From Kutzneria sp. 744 (GTDB lineage Bacteria; Actinomycetota; Actinomycetes; Mycobacteriales; Pseudonocardiaceae), in the NCBI RefSeq assembly GCF_000568255.1, contig NZ_KK037166.1, positions 2,181,857 through 2,227,006 of the forward strand: a DNA stretch of 45,150 nucleotides, given 5' to 3'. Position numbers and translations under genes: made by a program. Under the pieces are notes generated by a model. It searched no databases and was not told where the DNA came from. It was given only the letters and a program-made list of their open reading frames with translations. Below are positions 8,656 through 16,511 of the stretch, one piece after another. Positions within the stretch are counted from its first letter, which is position 1. Each line of letters starts with the position of its first letter.

Positions 8656-9423
8656 GTGCCGCATCCCGACAGCACGCTGCTCCGCTCGCTGAACACGGCC
8701 ATCGACGACGGCCTCCGCGCCGCCGTCGGCGAGTCCCGCCGAGTCTCCCTGGTGCACTTCCCCGACCCCGACTCCCCCGGCGAGCCCGCCGCGTGGCTGG
8801 GCACCCGGATCGCGCTGCGCCGGCTGGGCGTGCGCGTGGCGTACCAGTGCCTCGGGGAGACGCTGGCCACCGACGCCGTCGAGGGGCCGCTGCTGCTGGC
8901 CGGCGGCGTGAAGGTCGGGCTGGAGGCGCCGGTCGTGCCTCTGGCCGACCTGAAGGCGCCGCATCTGGCGCTGGCGCTGGGGGCGTTACCGCGGCTGGGC
9001 AGCGTCGAAGTCGACGTGCTGTGGCAGTGCCCCGGCCCGCCGCCCGCGGGCGTGAGCAGCCGGGTCGTGACCTGGGGTTCGCCCGAGGCGGGCTACACGC
9101 CCCGGCAGCGCGTGGCCGCCAAGGCCAACGCCGAGCTCCGTGCCCGGGCCTTCCGTGACCCCGAGTTCGCCCGCCGGACGTGGCGTGCGTTGTCCGCCAC
9201 CTTCGTGCCGCTGGCCAAGGCGCACGTCCAGTACGCGTTGACCGTGCTCGGCGGCGGGCGGGTGCTGGTGACCGACGACCTGAACGGGCACCTGCTGGCC
9301 CTGCTGGCCGGGATTCCGCACGTGGTGGTCGGGGACCTGCCCGGCGGCGTGCCGGAGAGTTCCCTCGTGCGGGTGGCCGTGGACGTCGACACCGCCCGCG
9401 AGCTGGCCCTGGAGCTGCTCTAG
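8656..9423 (+). CDS. Polysaccharide pyruvyl transferase-like protein
   Basis: This 255-residue cytoplasmic protein starts at GTG. The C-terminal segment, with a stretch like GGGRVLVTDDLNGHLLALLA followed by GIPHVVVGDLPGG, matches the RVVVTDRLHGHILALLLGIPHV-type signature of ExoV-like pyruvyl transferases and related GT-B folds. The N-terminal half (residues 1-130) is less conserved and includes SLVHFPDPDSPGEPAAWLG. The family transfers pyruvate ketals to sugars, but no sugar-biosynthesis genes are adjacent. The true substrate is uncertain and a catalytically divergent member is possible. Confidence 0.55.
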   Translation: MPHPDSTLLRSLNTAIDDGLRAAVGESRRVSLVHFPDPDSPGEPAAWLGTRIALRRLGVRVAYQCLGETLATDAVEGPLLLAGGVKVGLEAPVVPLADLKAPHLALALGALPRLGSVEVDVLWQCPGPPPAGVSSRVVTWGSPEAGYTPRQRVAAKANAELRARAFRDPEFARRTWRALSATFVPLAKAHVQYALTVLGGGRVLVTDDLNGHLLALLAGIPHVVVGDLPGGVPESSLVRVAVDVDTARELALELL

Positions 9424-9462
9424 CTGCTGGCCGTGTCCGTGCGCAGTGCCGATGAACCGAGC

Positions 9463-9633
9463 TCAGCCATCATTTCTAGTCCTAACTAGAAGAGTCCTAG
9501 TTACCAGTTCCAGTTGAGGTTCGGGCTCGGGTAGCTCTCCGCCAGCAGCCGCCATGCCCAGCAGCCTGATGTTGTCGTTGTGGATCCCGATCAGCCCCGT
9601 CCCACCCACCAGGGAGCACGTACCCGGCCACAC
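9463..9633 (-). CDS. Possible small ORF downstream of the XRE-PDF gene
   Basis: GTG 9633 lies 6 nt beyond the XRE-PDF stop and in the same frame. It reads 56 codons, with mostly G/C third positions over the first ~30 codons (for example GLIGIHNDNIRLLG) and a more AT-rich end that runs through the 9474-9491 inverted repeat. It could be a tiny coupled gene, or the eroded 3' end of a longer ancestral reading frame cut by the TGA at 9640-9642. I do not recognise it. Confidence 0.25.
   Translation of the reverse strand: MWPGTCSLVGGTGLIGIHNDNIRLLGMAAAGGELPEPEPQLELVTRTLLVRTRNDG
9474..9491. terminator. 7-bp perfect inverted repeat between convergent genes
   Basis: TTCTAGT, CCTA loop, ACTAGAA. It lies between the convergent 8656-9423 and XRE-PDF genes, and AGTCCTAGTT follows nearby. 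The AT-rich stem is weak for a terminator, so a protein-binding site is an alternative. Confidence 0.35.
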
Positions 9634-9639
9634 CGGGAA

Positions 9640-11133
9640 TCAGTCCCGGTCGGCGTAATGCCAGCCCGTTCCCGTGCCCCGATACTGCTCGACCGGGATC
9701 GGCTCCCGACCCGGCGGCAGATGATCCCGACACAGCACACCGTGCAGGTGATCCACCTCGTGCGCCACGAGCCGGGCCAGGCCCCGCTCGAACACCGTGA
9801 TGCGCTTGTCCCCCGACACATCCTCGTGTTCGACGTGGATCCTCAGCGGCCTCGGCGTCAGGCATCGCACGTCGAAGAAGCTCAGGCAGCCCTCGTACTG
9901 CTCATCGGTGTCCGTACTGGTCTCCACGATCACCGGGTTCAGCAGCGTGACCGACTCTCCCACCCCAGGCGGCAGCACCAGCACCGCCGCCCGGTCCACC
10001 CCGATCTGCGACGCCGCCAGCCCCATCCCCTTGCCGAACGGGTGCGCCTGCCCGATCCGCTCACACGCCGACCGCAACGCCGCCACCACCCGTCGCGCAT
10101 CCTCCGCCTCCGTCGGCAGGTCGAACCTTCTCGCAACCTGCCGCAGCAGCGGATCCCCGTCCTGAACGACCCCCAGCGCCGCCATCGCCTCACTGGGCCG
10201 CACAACAAGCTCGGCAACCTGACGGGCTCGGAAATCCCACTCGAGCCGATACCGGGCGTGCAGCGGTGGCTGTTCGCAGGACCAGGCGAACATCGCACGC
10301 CCGTTTTCGACGAATCGGTCGACGGCCGTCGGCAGCGGCATCGCGTCGGCGGTCATCGACGTATGCAGGCCCCACACCGCCGGCGAGAGCTCGGCCGGAA
10401 AGTCGAGCCGGACGGACAGCCTGTTGGTCGGCAGCCTGACGGCGCGCTGGAACCAGTGGCCCCAGTGCTCATCCCGCACCGTGAACTCGTACTCGATCCA
10501 CGTCGACTCGCCCGGGCAGAGCGGAAAATGGCCGGTCGGACCGGAGAAGTGCAGCCACACTTCCTTGAACTCGTTCCGGTCGTGATGCGCGCTCCAGGTC
10601 ATCGGCTCGCCACGGCCGTCGCCGTGCCACGCCTTGAGGTCCAGCTCGGACCAGGACAACGGGTCGTCGGCGTAGAGCAGGTTGGACCGTTCCGGATCAC
10701 CCGGGTACCGGTCGACCGATATGCGGATCAGATAACGGGCGATCGGGTCACGGCCGCCGTTGACCAGCCGGCGCCGATGCGTCAGCCGGTAGCTGTGGCC
10801 GTCATAGCGCAACATGGCGTCGTCGTGGTCGACGACCAGCGTGCCCGGCCCGGTGTTGTCGGCCGGTTCTTGTACGGGACGCTGTCTGCTGCCGGCTCGA
10901 GTCGTTTCCTGCTGACGGAACGCTGCTCGGAGGGCTCCGCCAGCCCGCAGCACGGCTTCGGCCTGCACAGCGAATTCCCTGGACGCACGCTCGGAGCCCG
11001 ACTCGACCTTGGACACGTACGACCGGTCGTAGCCCATCTGCCTGGCCAGCGCGGTCCGGGACAGCCCACGCACATCACGCCAGCGGGCGAGTTCCACCGC
11101 GAACCCGTCAGCCTTGTCGCCGTCGACCGGCAC
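9640..11133 (-). CDS. XRE helix-turn-helix / peptide deformylase fusion protein
   Basis: This 497-residue protein starts at GTG 11133, chosen because GGGGGG lies 6 nt upstream and the XRE domain begins right after. Residues ~10-60 are an XRE HTH (LARWRDVRGLSRTALARQMG, YDRSYVSKVESGSE). Residues ~95-330 form a Trp-rich region of unknown fold. The C-terminus is a full peptide deformylase with motif 1 GMGLAASQ (~369), motif 2 EGCLS (~414) and motif 3 HEVDH (~458), so the metal-binding Cys and both His are present. Deformylases remove N-formyl from nascent peptides; fused to a DNA-binding domain it may be a regulator that uses the fold as a sensor, or an enzyme. It is divergent from the tgmABC cluster, with an IS630 element inserted between. 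Confidence 0.85.
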   Translation of the reverse strand: MPVDGDKADGFAVELARWRDVRGLSRTALARQMGYDRSYVSKVESGSERASREFAVQAEAVLRAGGALRAAFRQQETTRAGSRQRPVQEPADNTGPGTLVVDHDDAMLRYDGHSYRLTHRRRLVNGGRDPIARYLIRISVDRYPGDPERSNLLYADDPLSWSELDLKAWHGDGRGEPMTWSAHHDRNEFKEVWLHFSGPTGHFPLCPGESTWIEYEFTVRDEHWGHWFQRAVRLPTNRLSVRLDFPAELSPAVWGLHTSMTADAMPLPTAVDRFVENGRAMFAWSCEQPPLHARYRLEWDFRARQVAELVVRPSEAMAALGVVQDGDPLLRQVARRFDLPTEAEDARRVVAALRSACERIGQAHPFGKGMGLAASQIGVDRAAVLVLPPGVGESVTLLNPVIVETSTDTDEQYEGCLSFFDVRCLTPRPLRIHVEHEDVSGDKRITVFERGLARLVAHEVDHLHGVLCRDHLPPGREPIPVEQYRGTGTGWHYADRD

Positions 11134-11172
11134 CTGGTGCCCCCCGATTCGTGAGCGGGCGTGAACCCACCG

Positions 11173-11186
11173 TGAGCAAACGCTCA
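11173..11186. promoter_or_regulatory. Small palindrome upstream of XRE-PDF gene
   Basis: TGAGC, AAAC, GCTCA lies about 40 bp upstream of the XRE-PDF GTG and just outside the IS630 left end. It could be a half-lost operator of the divergent promoter region. The support is only the symmetry and the position. Confidence 0.25.
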
Positions 11187-11236
11187 GCCTAGTAGCGTGT
11201 CGCTGCTTAGTTGTGGTGCCTGTGACTGGGAGGCTG

Positions 11237-11268
11237 TTGTCCGGCAGGTCCCTTTCCCTGCCGGACAA
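11237..11268 (+). promoter_or_regulatory. 12-bp perfect hairpin just before the transposase start
   Basis: TTGTCCGGCAGG, 8-nt loop, CCTGCCGGACAA. The right arm ends in CAA at the start of the AAGGA ribosome-binding site, about 10 nt before ATG 11279. A transcript entering from outside the IS would fold this hairpin and could hide the SD. IS10 and other elements are known to block impinging transcripts in this way; applying it here is inference. Confidence 0.6.
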
Positions 11269-11278
11269 GGACTTTGCC

Positions 11279-12420
11279 ATGGCCTCACTGATGAAGCGGC
11301 CGGTCACGTTGTCGGCGCGGGATCGTGAAGAGTTGAGCCGGCTGACCACCACGGGTGTGCATCCGGCATCGACGATCAGGCGGGCACGGGTGCTGCTCGC
11401 GCTGGACACCTCGGTGGGCGAGCCCGATCCGAAGGACGTGATCGCGGCCCGACTCGGGGTCTCGGGCGAGATGCTGCGGCTGGTTGCCAGGCGGTTCGCT
11501 GAGACCGGTGGCGATGTCCTTGCCACGATCTCGCGGAAGAAGCGTGACCTTCCACCGGTGCCGTCCCCGGTGACCGGCGAGGTGGAGGCCCGGCTGATTG
11601 CCCTGGCGTGCTCCCAGCCGCCCGCGGGGCATGCCCGGTGGTCGTTGCGGCTGCTGGAAAAACACGTCGAACTCACCGAGGACATCCCGAACCTGGATCA
11701 CTCCACCATCGGCCGGGTCCTAAAAAAACGGAACTGCGCCCTCATCTGAGGAAGTGCTGGAACATCCCGCCACGGGCGAACGCGGAGTTCGCCGCCCGCA
11801 TGGAGGACGTGCTGGCGGTCTACGCCCGGCCGCACGACCCCGCCCGCCCGGTCGTGTGCATGGACGAGAAACCCTTCCAGCTACTTGGCCACGTCCGCGA
11901 CCCGCTCCCCGCCCGGCCAGGCCAGAACGCTTGCGAGGACAGCGAATACGTCCGCTGTGGCACCTGCTCGATCTTCGTGTGGGTCGAGCCCCTGCAAGGG
12001 TGGCGCCGTGTCCACGCCCTGGCCCGGCGGACCAAGATCGATTGGGCTGAGCAGCTCAAACAACTACTGACCGTCGACTATCCCGACGCCGAGACCGTGG
12101 TGCTGGTCATGGACAATCTCAACACCCACGGCATCGCCTCGCTCTACGAGGCCTTCGCACCCGACGAGGCCTTCGCCCTGGCCCAGCGCCTGGAGATTCA
12201 CCACACCCCCAAACACGGGTCCTGGCTCAACATCGCCGAGATCGAGTTGTCCACGCTGTCGCGGCAATGCCTCGACCGCCGCATCAACGACCTCGACACG
12301 CTCAACGCCGAACTCGCCGCCTGGCAACACGCCATCAACACCGAGCAACGCCAGGTCCGCTGGCAGTTCACCACCGACGACGCACGCGTCAAACTCCGCC
12401 ACCTATACCCCAAGAGTTAG
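11279..12420 (+). CDS. IS630-family DDE transposase, two frames joined at an A7 slippery run
   Basis: The first frame (ATG 11279 with AAGGA upstream, ending at TGA 11747-11749) carries the N-terminal HTH region ([28 protein letters not shown]) and ends with TIGRVLKK. The second frame continues [11 protein letters not shown] and holds the DDE catalytic core: [15 protein letters not shown], then NIAEIELS. The switch occurs at A7 (11722-11728), read as ctA AAA AAA in the zero frame, a classic -1 slippery heptamer. A -1 slip yields one continuous ~380-residue transposase. Alternatively, one A was lost from an A8 run in an originally single ORF. Confidence 0.85.
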
Positions 12421-12503
12421 CCGCGACAATCTACTAGTCGCACGCCCCCTACCGCTGGTCTGCTCAGTCTCGTACCTGATCACCTGACCGATGGAGGGAT
12501 CTC

Positions 12504-12848
12504 ATGTACCCGAAGGGGTTCGCCGACGACCCGATCGCCTCGCACTCCGCACAGTTCGGGCTGGGCCGGGCCGCCGGCCTGCCGGTCGCGCGCCACGCAC
12601 CGTCGGCGATCGGCGTCCGGCCGTGGAACCTACGCGCGGCGACGGCTGGTTCTCCCGGCGTTCGTGTCGGCGTCTGGCGGTACGACCACCGCCTCCAGGT
12701 CGCGGTACTCGGGGACGGACGACGGCTGACCGACGTGCTGGCGGCCGACCCGAGCGCGGAATCCGTGTCCGACCTGGACGGCGACGAAGGCAAGTCGGAG
12801 GACTGGCGCTACGACTTCTGTCCCGACGAGCCCGGGACGGCGGCATGA
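12504..12848 (+). CDS. tgmA: Putative ATP-grasp-modified RiPP (graspetide) precursor, TgmA-like
   Basis: This 114-residue peptide has GGAGGGA 4 nt before its ATG. The leader carries marks of ATP-grasp-targeted RiPP precursors: RPWNLR (family P-F/W-x-LR), then YDHRLQVAVLGDGRRL (family YDxxxQVxVxxxGxxL). The C-terminal ~45 residues are acidic and rich in Ser, Asp and Glu (SVSDLDGDEGKSEDW), with acceptor Ser/Thr/Lys and donor Asp/Glu side chains as expected for ester or amide macrocycles. ATGA overlap with tgmB, and the following methyltransferase, fit the tgmABC arrangement known from Streptomyces and the fuscimiditide type. Which residues are linked cannot be read from sequence. Confidence 0.82.
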   Translation: MYPKGFADDPIASHSAQFGLGRAAGLPVARHAPSAIGVRPWNLRAATAGSPGVRVGVWRYDHRLQVAVLGDGRRLTDVLAADPSAESVSDLDGDEGKSEDWRYDFCPDEPGTAA

Positions 12849-13821
12849 CCGTCCTCATCTTGGCGCGGGACTTCGACCCGACCGCGGATCGAATGGTTGG
12901 CGCGCTGGAAGAACGTGGAGCGGAGGTCTTCCGTCTCAACACCGCTTGGTTCCCTGGCCAAGTCAGGGTTGCCGCTGAGCTGGACGACGGTCGGTGGCGT
13001 GGCGTCGTGCACACGCCACACGGATGTCTCGAGCTGGAAGCGGTGCATGCCGTCTGGTATCGCTCGCCGGAGGCGTACCGCATGCCGACGCAGCTGACCG
13101 CTGCTGAGGCTCAGCACGCCCGCGTCGAGGCCAAATACGGACTCGGCGGTGTGTTGGCATCGCTTCCGGCGGTGTGTTGGCATCGCTTCCGGCGTTGTGG
13201 TGCAACCATCCGAGCCGCGTGGCGGACGCCGCGTACAAGCCGGTCCAACTCGTCCGCGCGGCGCGTTGCGGTCTCGCCGTACCGCGGACGGTGATCACCA
13301 ACGACCCGGTCCCCGCGAGAACGTTCACCCGAAGCGGTGCGACCGTGACCAAGCTGGTCGGAGGCATGGCCATTGACGAGGAGGGCGTCCGCAAGAACGT
13401 GTACACCAGTCGAGTGACCGAGGCGGACCTCGCGGACCTGCGCGGCATCGAACACACCACGCACTTGTTCCAGCGGTGGGTGCCCAAGGCCCGCGAAGCG
13501 CGGGTGATCGTGATCGGCGAGCACATCTCCGCAGCGGCGATCACGGCCGGCACTGCGGCCACGCACGTCGACTATCGAATCGACTATTCGGCCCTGTCGT
13601 ACGCGCCGGTAACGCCGCCGGCTGAGGTGGTGTCGGCGACCCGGCTGCTGATGGCCGAGTTCGGACTGGTGTACGGGGCGCTGGACTTCGTCATCACACC
13701 ATCCGGTGAGTGGGTGCTGTTGGAGATCAATCCCACCGGCCAGTATGGGTTCGTGGAGAACGCCACTGGTGCGCCGTTGACGGCTCAGCTCGCAGACCTG
13801 CTGGCGGGGGCGGGCCGGTGA
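12845..13821 (+). pseudogene. tgmB: ATP-grasp RiPP maturase (TgmB-like) disrupted by a 23-bp tandem duplication
   Basis: ATG 12845 overlaps the tgmA stop (ATGA). The N-terminal half (TVLILARDFDPTADRMV, AVWYRSPEAYRMP, AKYGLGGVLASLPA) runs out of frame after 13170. The C-terminal half resumes in another frame with GVLASLPALWCNHPSRVADA, YKPVQLVRAARCGLAVPRT and the ATP-grasp metal/ATP site GALDFVITPSGEWVLLEINP. The break is an exact 23-bp tandem duplication (13144-13194); removing one copy restores a 317-residue enzyme of normal family length. The enzyme would phosphorylate Asp/Glu side chains of TgmA to form macrolactones or macrolactams. As written it is non-functional unless the duplication is lost. 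Confidence 0.9.
13144..13194 (+). repeat. 23-bp tandem duplication inside tgmB
   Basis: Positions 13144-13166 are repeated at 13167-13189, and the match continues 5 bp further to 13194. Because 23 is not a multiple of three, the second copy shifts the frame by two bases. The protein motif LGGVLASLPA is encoded once in each frame. Confidence 0.97.
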
Positions 13822-14920
13822 TGGACGTGGACTGGCGGCGGGAAGCGGCGGGGCTGGCGGGGCGGCTGGGGGAAGCGGGGGATCTGACGGATGCGGCCTG
13901 GGCGGCGGCGGTGGCGGGGACGCCGAGGCATGTGCTGGTGCCGAGGGCGTACCGGCAGCGCGAGGACGGCGGCTGGGAAGAGGTCGACACGGTGGAGAGC
14001 GGGCTGGCGTACTCGACGACAACGCTGGTGACGGAGCTGGACGGGGACGGCCGGCCGGTGTCGTCGAGCACGAAGCCGGATCTGATGGTGCGGATGCTGG
14101 AGGAGCTGGACGTCCGGGACGGGCACCGGGTGCTGGAGATCGGCACGGGCACGGGGTACAACGCGGCGCTGCTGGCCAACAGGCTCGGGGATGAGCGGGT
14201 GTACTCGGTGGACGTGGACCCGAGGCTGGTCGCGACGGCCGAGAAGAGGCTGGCGGAGTTCGGGTGTCGACCGCGGCTGGCGGCGAAGGACGGCATCGGG
14301 GGATGGCCGGAGCACGGGCGTACGACCGGATCATCGCCACGTGCGCGGTGCCGAGCGTTCCGAGCGCCTGGATCGGGCAGGTGGCCGAGGGCGGCAAGGT
14401 GCTGGTGGACGTGAAGGTCAATACCGGGGCGGGCAACCTGGTGCTCCTGACCAGGCACGAAGACCGCCTGGAAGGCCGGTTCACGAAGCGGTGGGCGGCG
14501 TTCATGGGGATGCGGCACGACGTCCAGACCGTCAAGACGGTCGAGAGCCCGAAGGCGGCGGGCGAACGGCAGCGGACGACGACGGCACCGCGGCGGCCGT
14601 GGGACGACCATCGAGAGGTCTGGTTCCTGGCCGGCCTGGGGCTGCCGAAGGAAATCCGGTACGGCTACGTGCTGGACCCGGCCACGCGAGAGCCGACGGC
14701 GTCGATGCTGCGGGCGCCGGACGGCTCGTGGTGTGAGGTGGGGGACGGCGGTGTGCGGGAGGCCGGCCCGACGCCGCTCTGGGCGGAAGTCGAGCGGGCC
14801 TACCGGACGTGGCGCGACTGGGGCGAACCGGGCTGGGAGCGCCTCGGTCTCACGGTGACGCCGGACGGACAGTGGTGGTGGCTGGACGAACCGAGCAGGG
14901 TCGTCGGCTCTGACCGGTGA
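13821..14920 (+). pseudogene. tgmC: Graspetide-associated PIMT-like methyltransferase (TgmC-like), frameshifted
   Basis: ATG 13821 overlaps the tgmB stop. The N-terminal half has VLEIGTGTGYNAALLANRLG (SAM-binding motif I) and YSVDVDPRLV, typical of protein-L-isoaspartate O-methyltransferase-like enzymes. After EHG near 14316-14318 the frame is lost. It resumes one frame over with AYDRIIATCAVPSVPSAW and a ~200-residue C-terminal domain. Restoring one G in the GGG at 14316-14318 gives a 366-residue protein, normal for the ATP-grasp-associated methyltransferases. In fuscimiditide-type pathways this enzyme forms an aspartimide in the peptide. A base-call error in the G run cannot be excluded. Confidence 0.85.
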
Positions 14921-14956
14921 CGGTCCCGGGAGCAGCCGGACCGGTTCCGGGACCGT
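14920..14956. terminator. Bidirectional terminator-like hairpin between tgmC and cynS
   Basis: ACGGTCCCGG at 14920-14929 pairs perfectly with CCGGGACCGT at 14947-14956. It lies between two convergent genes. There is no U-tract, as is usual in actinomycetes. Confidence 0.6.
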
Positions 14957-14971
14957 GGTCCTGACCGAGCC

Positions 14972-15430
14972 TCAGTCCCATTGGTAGCCCCACTGGTACT
15001 TGAGGAACTTGCCGTCGAGGGTGACGACGACCCGCTCGCCGCCCGGGTCCTCGCGGCGGTCGACGTCGATCTTGAAGTTGATGGCGCTCATGATGCCGTC
15101 GCCGAACTTCTCGTGGATCAGCTCCTTGATGGTCGGCCCGTAGACCTGGAGCACCTCGTAGAAGCGGTAGATGGTGGGGTCGGTGGGCACGGGCGTGTCC
15201 AGGGCGCCGCGAGTGGGCTGGGCGACGAGGGCGGCGACGTCCTCGGGGCCGAGTTCGAGGATCTGGGCGACGGTCTCGGCCTGCTCGGCGCTCAACGGAT
15301 GCTGCCCGAGCAGGGCCGAGGTGACCCAGGCCAAGGGCGCGTCGAGGGCATTGGCGAGCTGCTGCCAGGTGAGGCCCAGCCGGGCCTTGGCGGCCAGCAC
15401 GGCGGCGGCGGTGTCCCGCTTGGTGGTCAT
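14972..15430 (-). CDS. cynS: Cyanate hydratase (cyanase)
   Basis: This 152-residue cyanase decomposes cyanate with bicarbonate to ammonia and CO2. It has an N-terminal HTH-like domain (LGLTWQQLANALDAPLAWVT) and the C-terminal catalytic domain. Arg89, Glu92 and Ser115 align with the E. coli catalytic Arg96, Glu99 and Ser122 at a constant offset of seven (YRFYEVLQ, FGDGIMSAINF). The start ATG 15430 was chosen because family homology begins there; a longer open frame extends upstream but is not family-like. It ends with GKFLKYQWGYQWD. It stands alone, with no carbonic anhydrase or cyanate transporter nearby. Confidence 0.95.
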   Translation of the reverse strand: MTTKRDTAAAVLAAKARLGLTWQQLANALDAPLAWVTSALLGQHPLSAEQAETVAQILELGPEDVAALVAQPTRGALDTPVPTDPTIYRFYEVLQVYGPTIKELIHEKFGDGIMSAINFKIDVDRREDPGGERVVVTLDGKFLKYQWGYQWD

Positions 15431-15568
15431 GAGCGGCACGGTAGTCCGAGATGCCCGTTCACTGTTGATTTTCTGGCCGGCGGACAGGACTTCCGGCCGG
15501 TTCGCATCGGAAAAAGCGTCGGTAGCGTCGGGTGCCACTCGTAACCCTGCGACGAGCGGACATCATCT

Positions 15569-16450
15569 ATGCGAGCGAGTATTTTCCGGCGCATCGGCGC
15601 CGGTCTGGTGGCGTGCACGGCGGTGGCGCTGATGGCGCCGATGGCCGGCGCGGCAACAAGCCGGACGGCACAGGCGGACGTGGCGGGCGTGCAGCGCGGA
15701 GACGCGGTGCGGCAGGCGACGGCGCAGCAGAAGGAGTCGTTCCTGACGGCGCACGAAGGCCTGCTGGGCCGGCGGCTGAGCGGGCACGCGGTGGCGGCGC
15801 CGGCGACGATCCACCCGTCGGCGGGCACGGCGTTCATCAACACGGGCAACAACCAGGGCGCGTCGGCGGCGCAGAGCGTGAGCACGGCGGTGAAGCCGAC
15901 CAACGGCGGCACCACGATCTACACGCCGACGCTGTACCCGGCGGGCGGCTCGTGCATCGAGGTGACGACGGTGTACACCAATTCCACGCAGGCGGTCGAG
16001 GCGTGGGACTGGTGCAACCACATCGACTTCGAGGCCTCGGTGGCGATCAACGCGTCGTTCGTGAGCAAGTACACGAGCGGCGGCGCGTACACCACGCAGA
16101 TCGTGAAGACGACGGGCAGCACCTGGGTGGCCTACCTCTACAACTACAGCACCAAGGCCTACGACAAGCTCTACACGTCCTCGGGCAGCACCCAGGCCGG
16201 CACGACCGGCTGGGACGTCAACGAGCTGTACTCGGAGCTGCAGAGCAACGGCCAGAGCTACGCCTGCGCGGACATGGCCGGCAAGACGTTCTCGGCCAAC
16301 AACATCCAGGTGAGGCTGGGCAGCACCTGGACGGCGGCGGCCCCCGGCAACTCGGACACCCGCTTCGACTCGGGCGACGCGGCCTACAAGTGCTCCAGCC
16401 GCACCTACAAGATGGTCAACCAGTACAACCACTGGCAGGTCGTGGGCTGA
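15569..16450 (+). CDS. Secreted protein of unknown function
   Basis: This 293-residue protein has an N-terminal signal peptide (residues 1-28: RRIGAGLVACTAVALMAPMA, likely cleavage after AGA). The mature protein is Ser/Thr/Asn/Gly-rich with many Trp and Tyr. It contains four Cys (SCIEVTT, WCNHIDF, YACADM, YKCSSR) that could form two disulfides, suggesting a stable beta-rich extracellular domain. I recognise no catalytic motif. It is followed by a strong terminator hairpin, so it is probably monocistronic. Confidence 0.8.
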   Translation: MRASIFRRIGAGLVACTAVALMAPMAGAATSRTAQADVAGVQRGDAVRQATAQQKESFLTAHEGLLGRRLSGHAVAAPATIHPSAGTAFINTGNNQGASAAQSVSTAVKPTNGGTTIYTPTLYPAGGSCIEVTTVYTNSTQAVEAWDWCNHIDFEASVAINASFVSKYTSGGAYTTQIVKTTGSTWVAYLYNYSTKAYDKLYTSSGSTQAGTTGWDVNELYSELQSNGQSYACADMAGKTFSANNIQVRLGSTWTAAAPGNSDTRFDSGDAAYKCSSRTYKMVNQYNHWQVVG

Positions 16451-16458
16451 CCCGGCGG

Positions 16459-16494
16459 GGCCCGGCGCGGGCGGATACCCGCTTGCGCCGGGCC
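16459..16494 (+). terminator. Strong GC hairpin after the secreted protein gene
   Basis: GGCCCGGCGC at 16459-16468 pairs perfectly with GCGCCGGGCC at 16485-16494. A smaller inner stem (GCGGG/CCCGC) lies inside. It sits 8 bp after the stop codon. Confidence 0.75.
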
Positions 16495-16511
16495 TTCACA
16501 CTGATCGGGAC

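Larger units (their letters stand above)
11192..12434 (+). mobile_element. IS630-family insertion sequence (complete, about 1.24 kb)
   Basis: The left end GTAGCGTGTCGCTGCTTAG and the inverted right end GTAGATTGTCGCGGCTAA form imperfect terminal inverted repeats. Each end is flanked by TA (11190-11191 and 12435-12436), the TA target duplication expected for IS630/Tc1-mariner elements. Inside is one transposase in two overlapping frames. The element sits in the short region between the divergent XRE-PDF and tgmA genes. Removing it and one TA would leave about 125 bp between the two start codons. Confidence 0.85.

Noticed and set aside
9580-11154. 524-codon plus-strand frame opposite XRE-PDF
   Set aside because: It is a shadow: Arg/His/Pro-rich with no motif, while the minus strand carries intact deformylase motifs.
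12491-13294. The N-terminal tgmB frame as an independent 267-residue gene
   Set aside because: Its first ~118 codons are out of frame with tgmA and carry no motif, and its end after 13170 is frameshift nonsense. Only the part from ATG 12845 is real.
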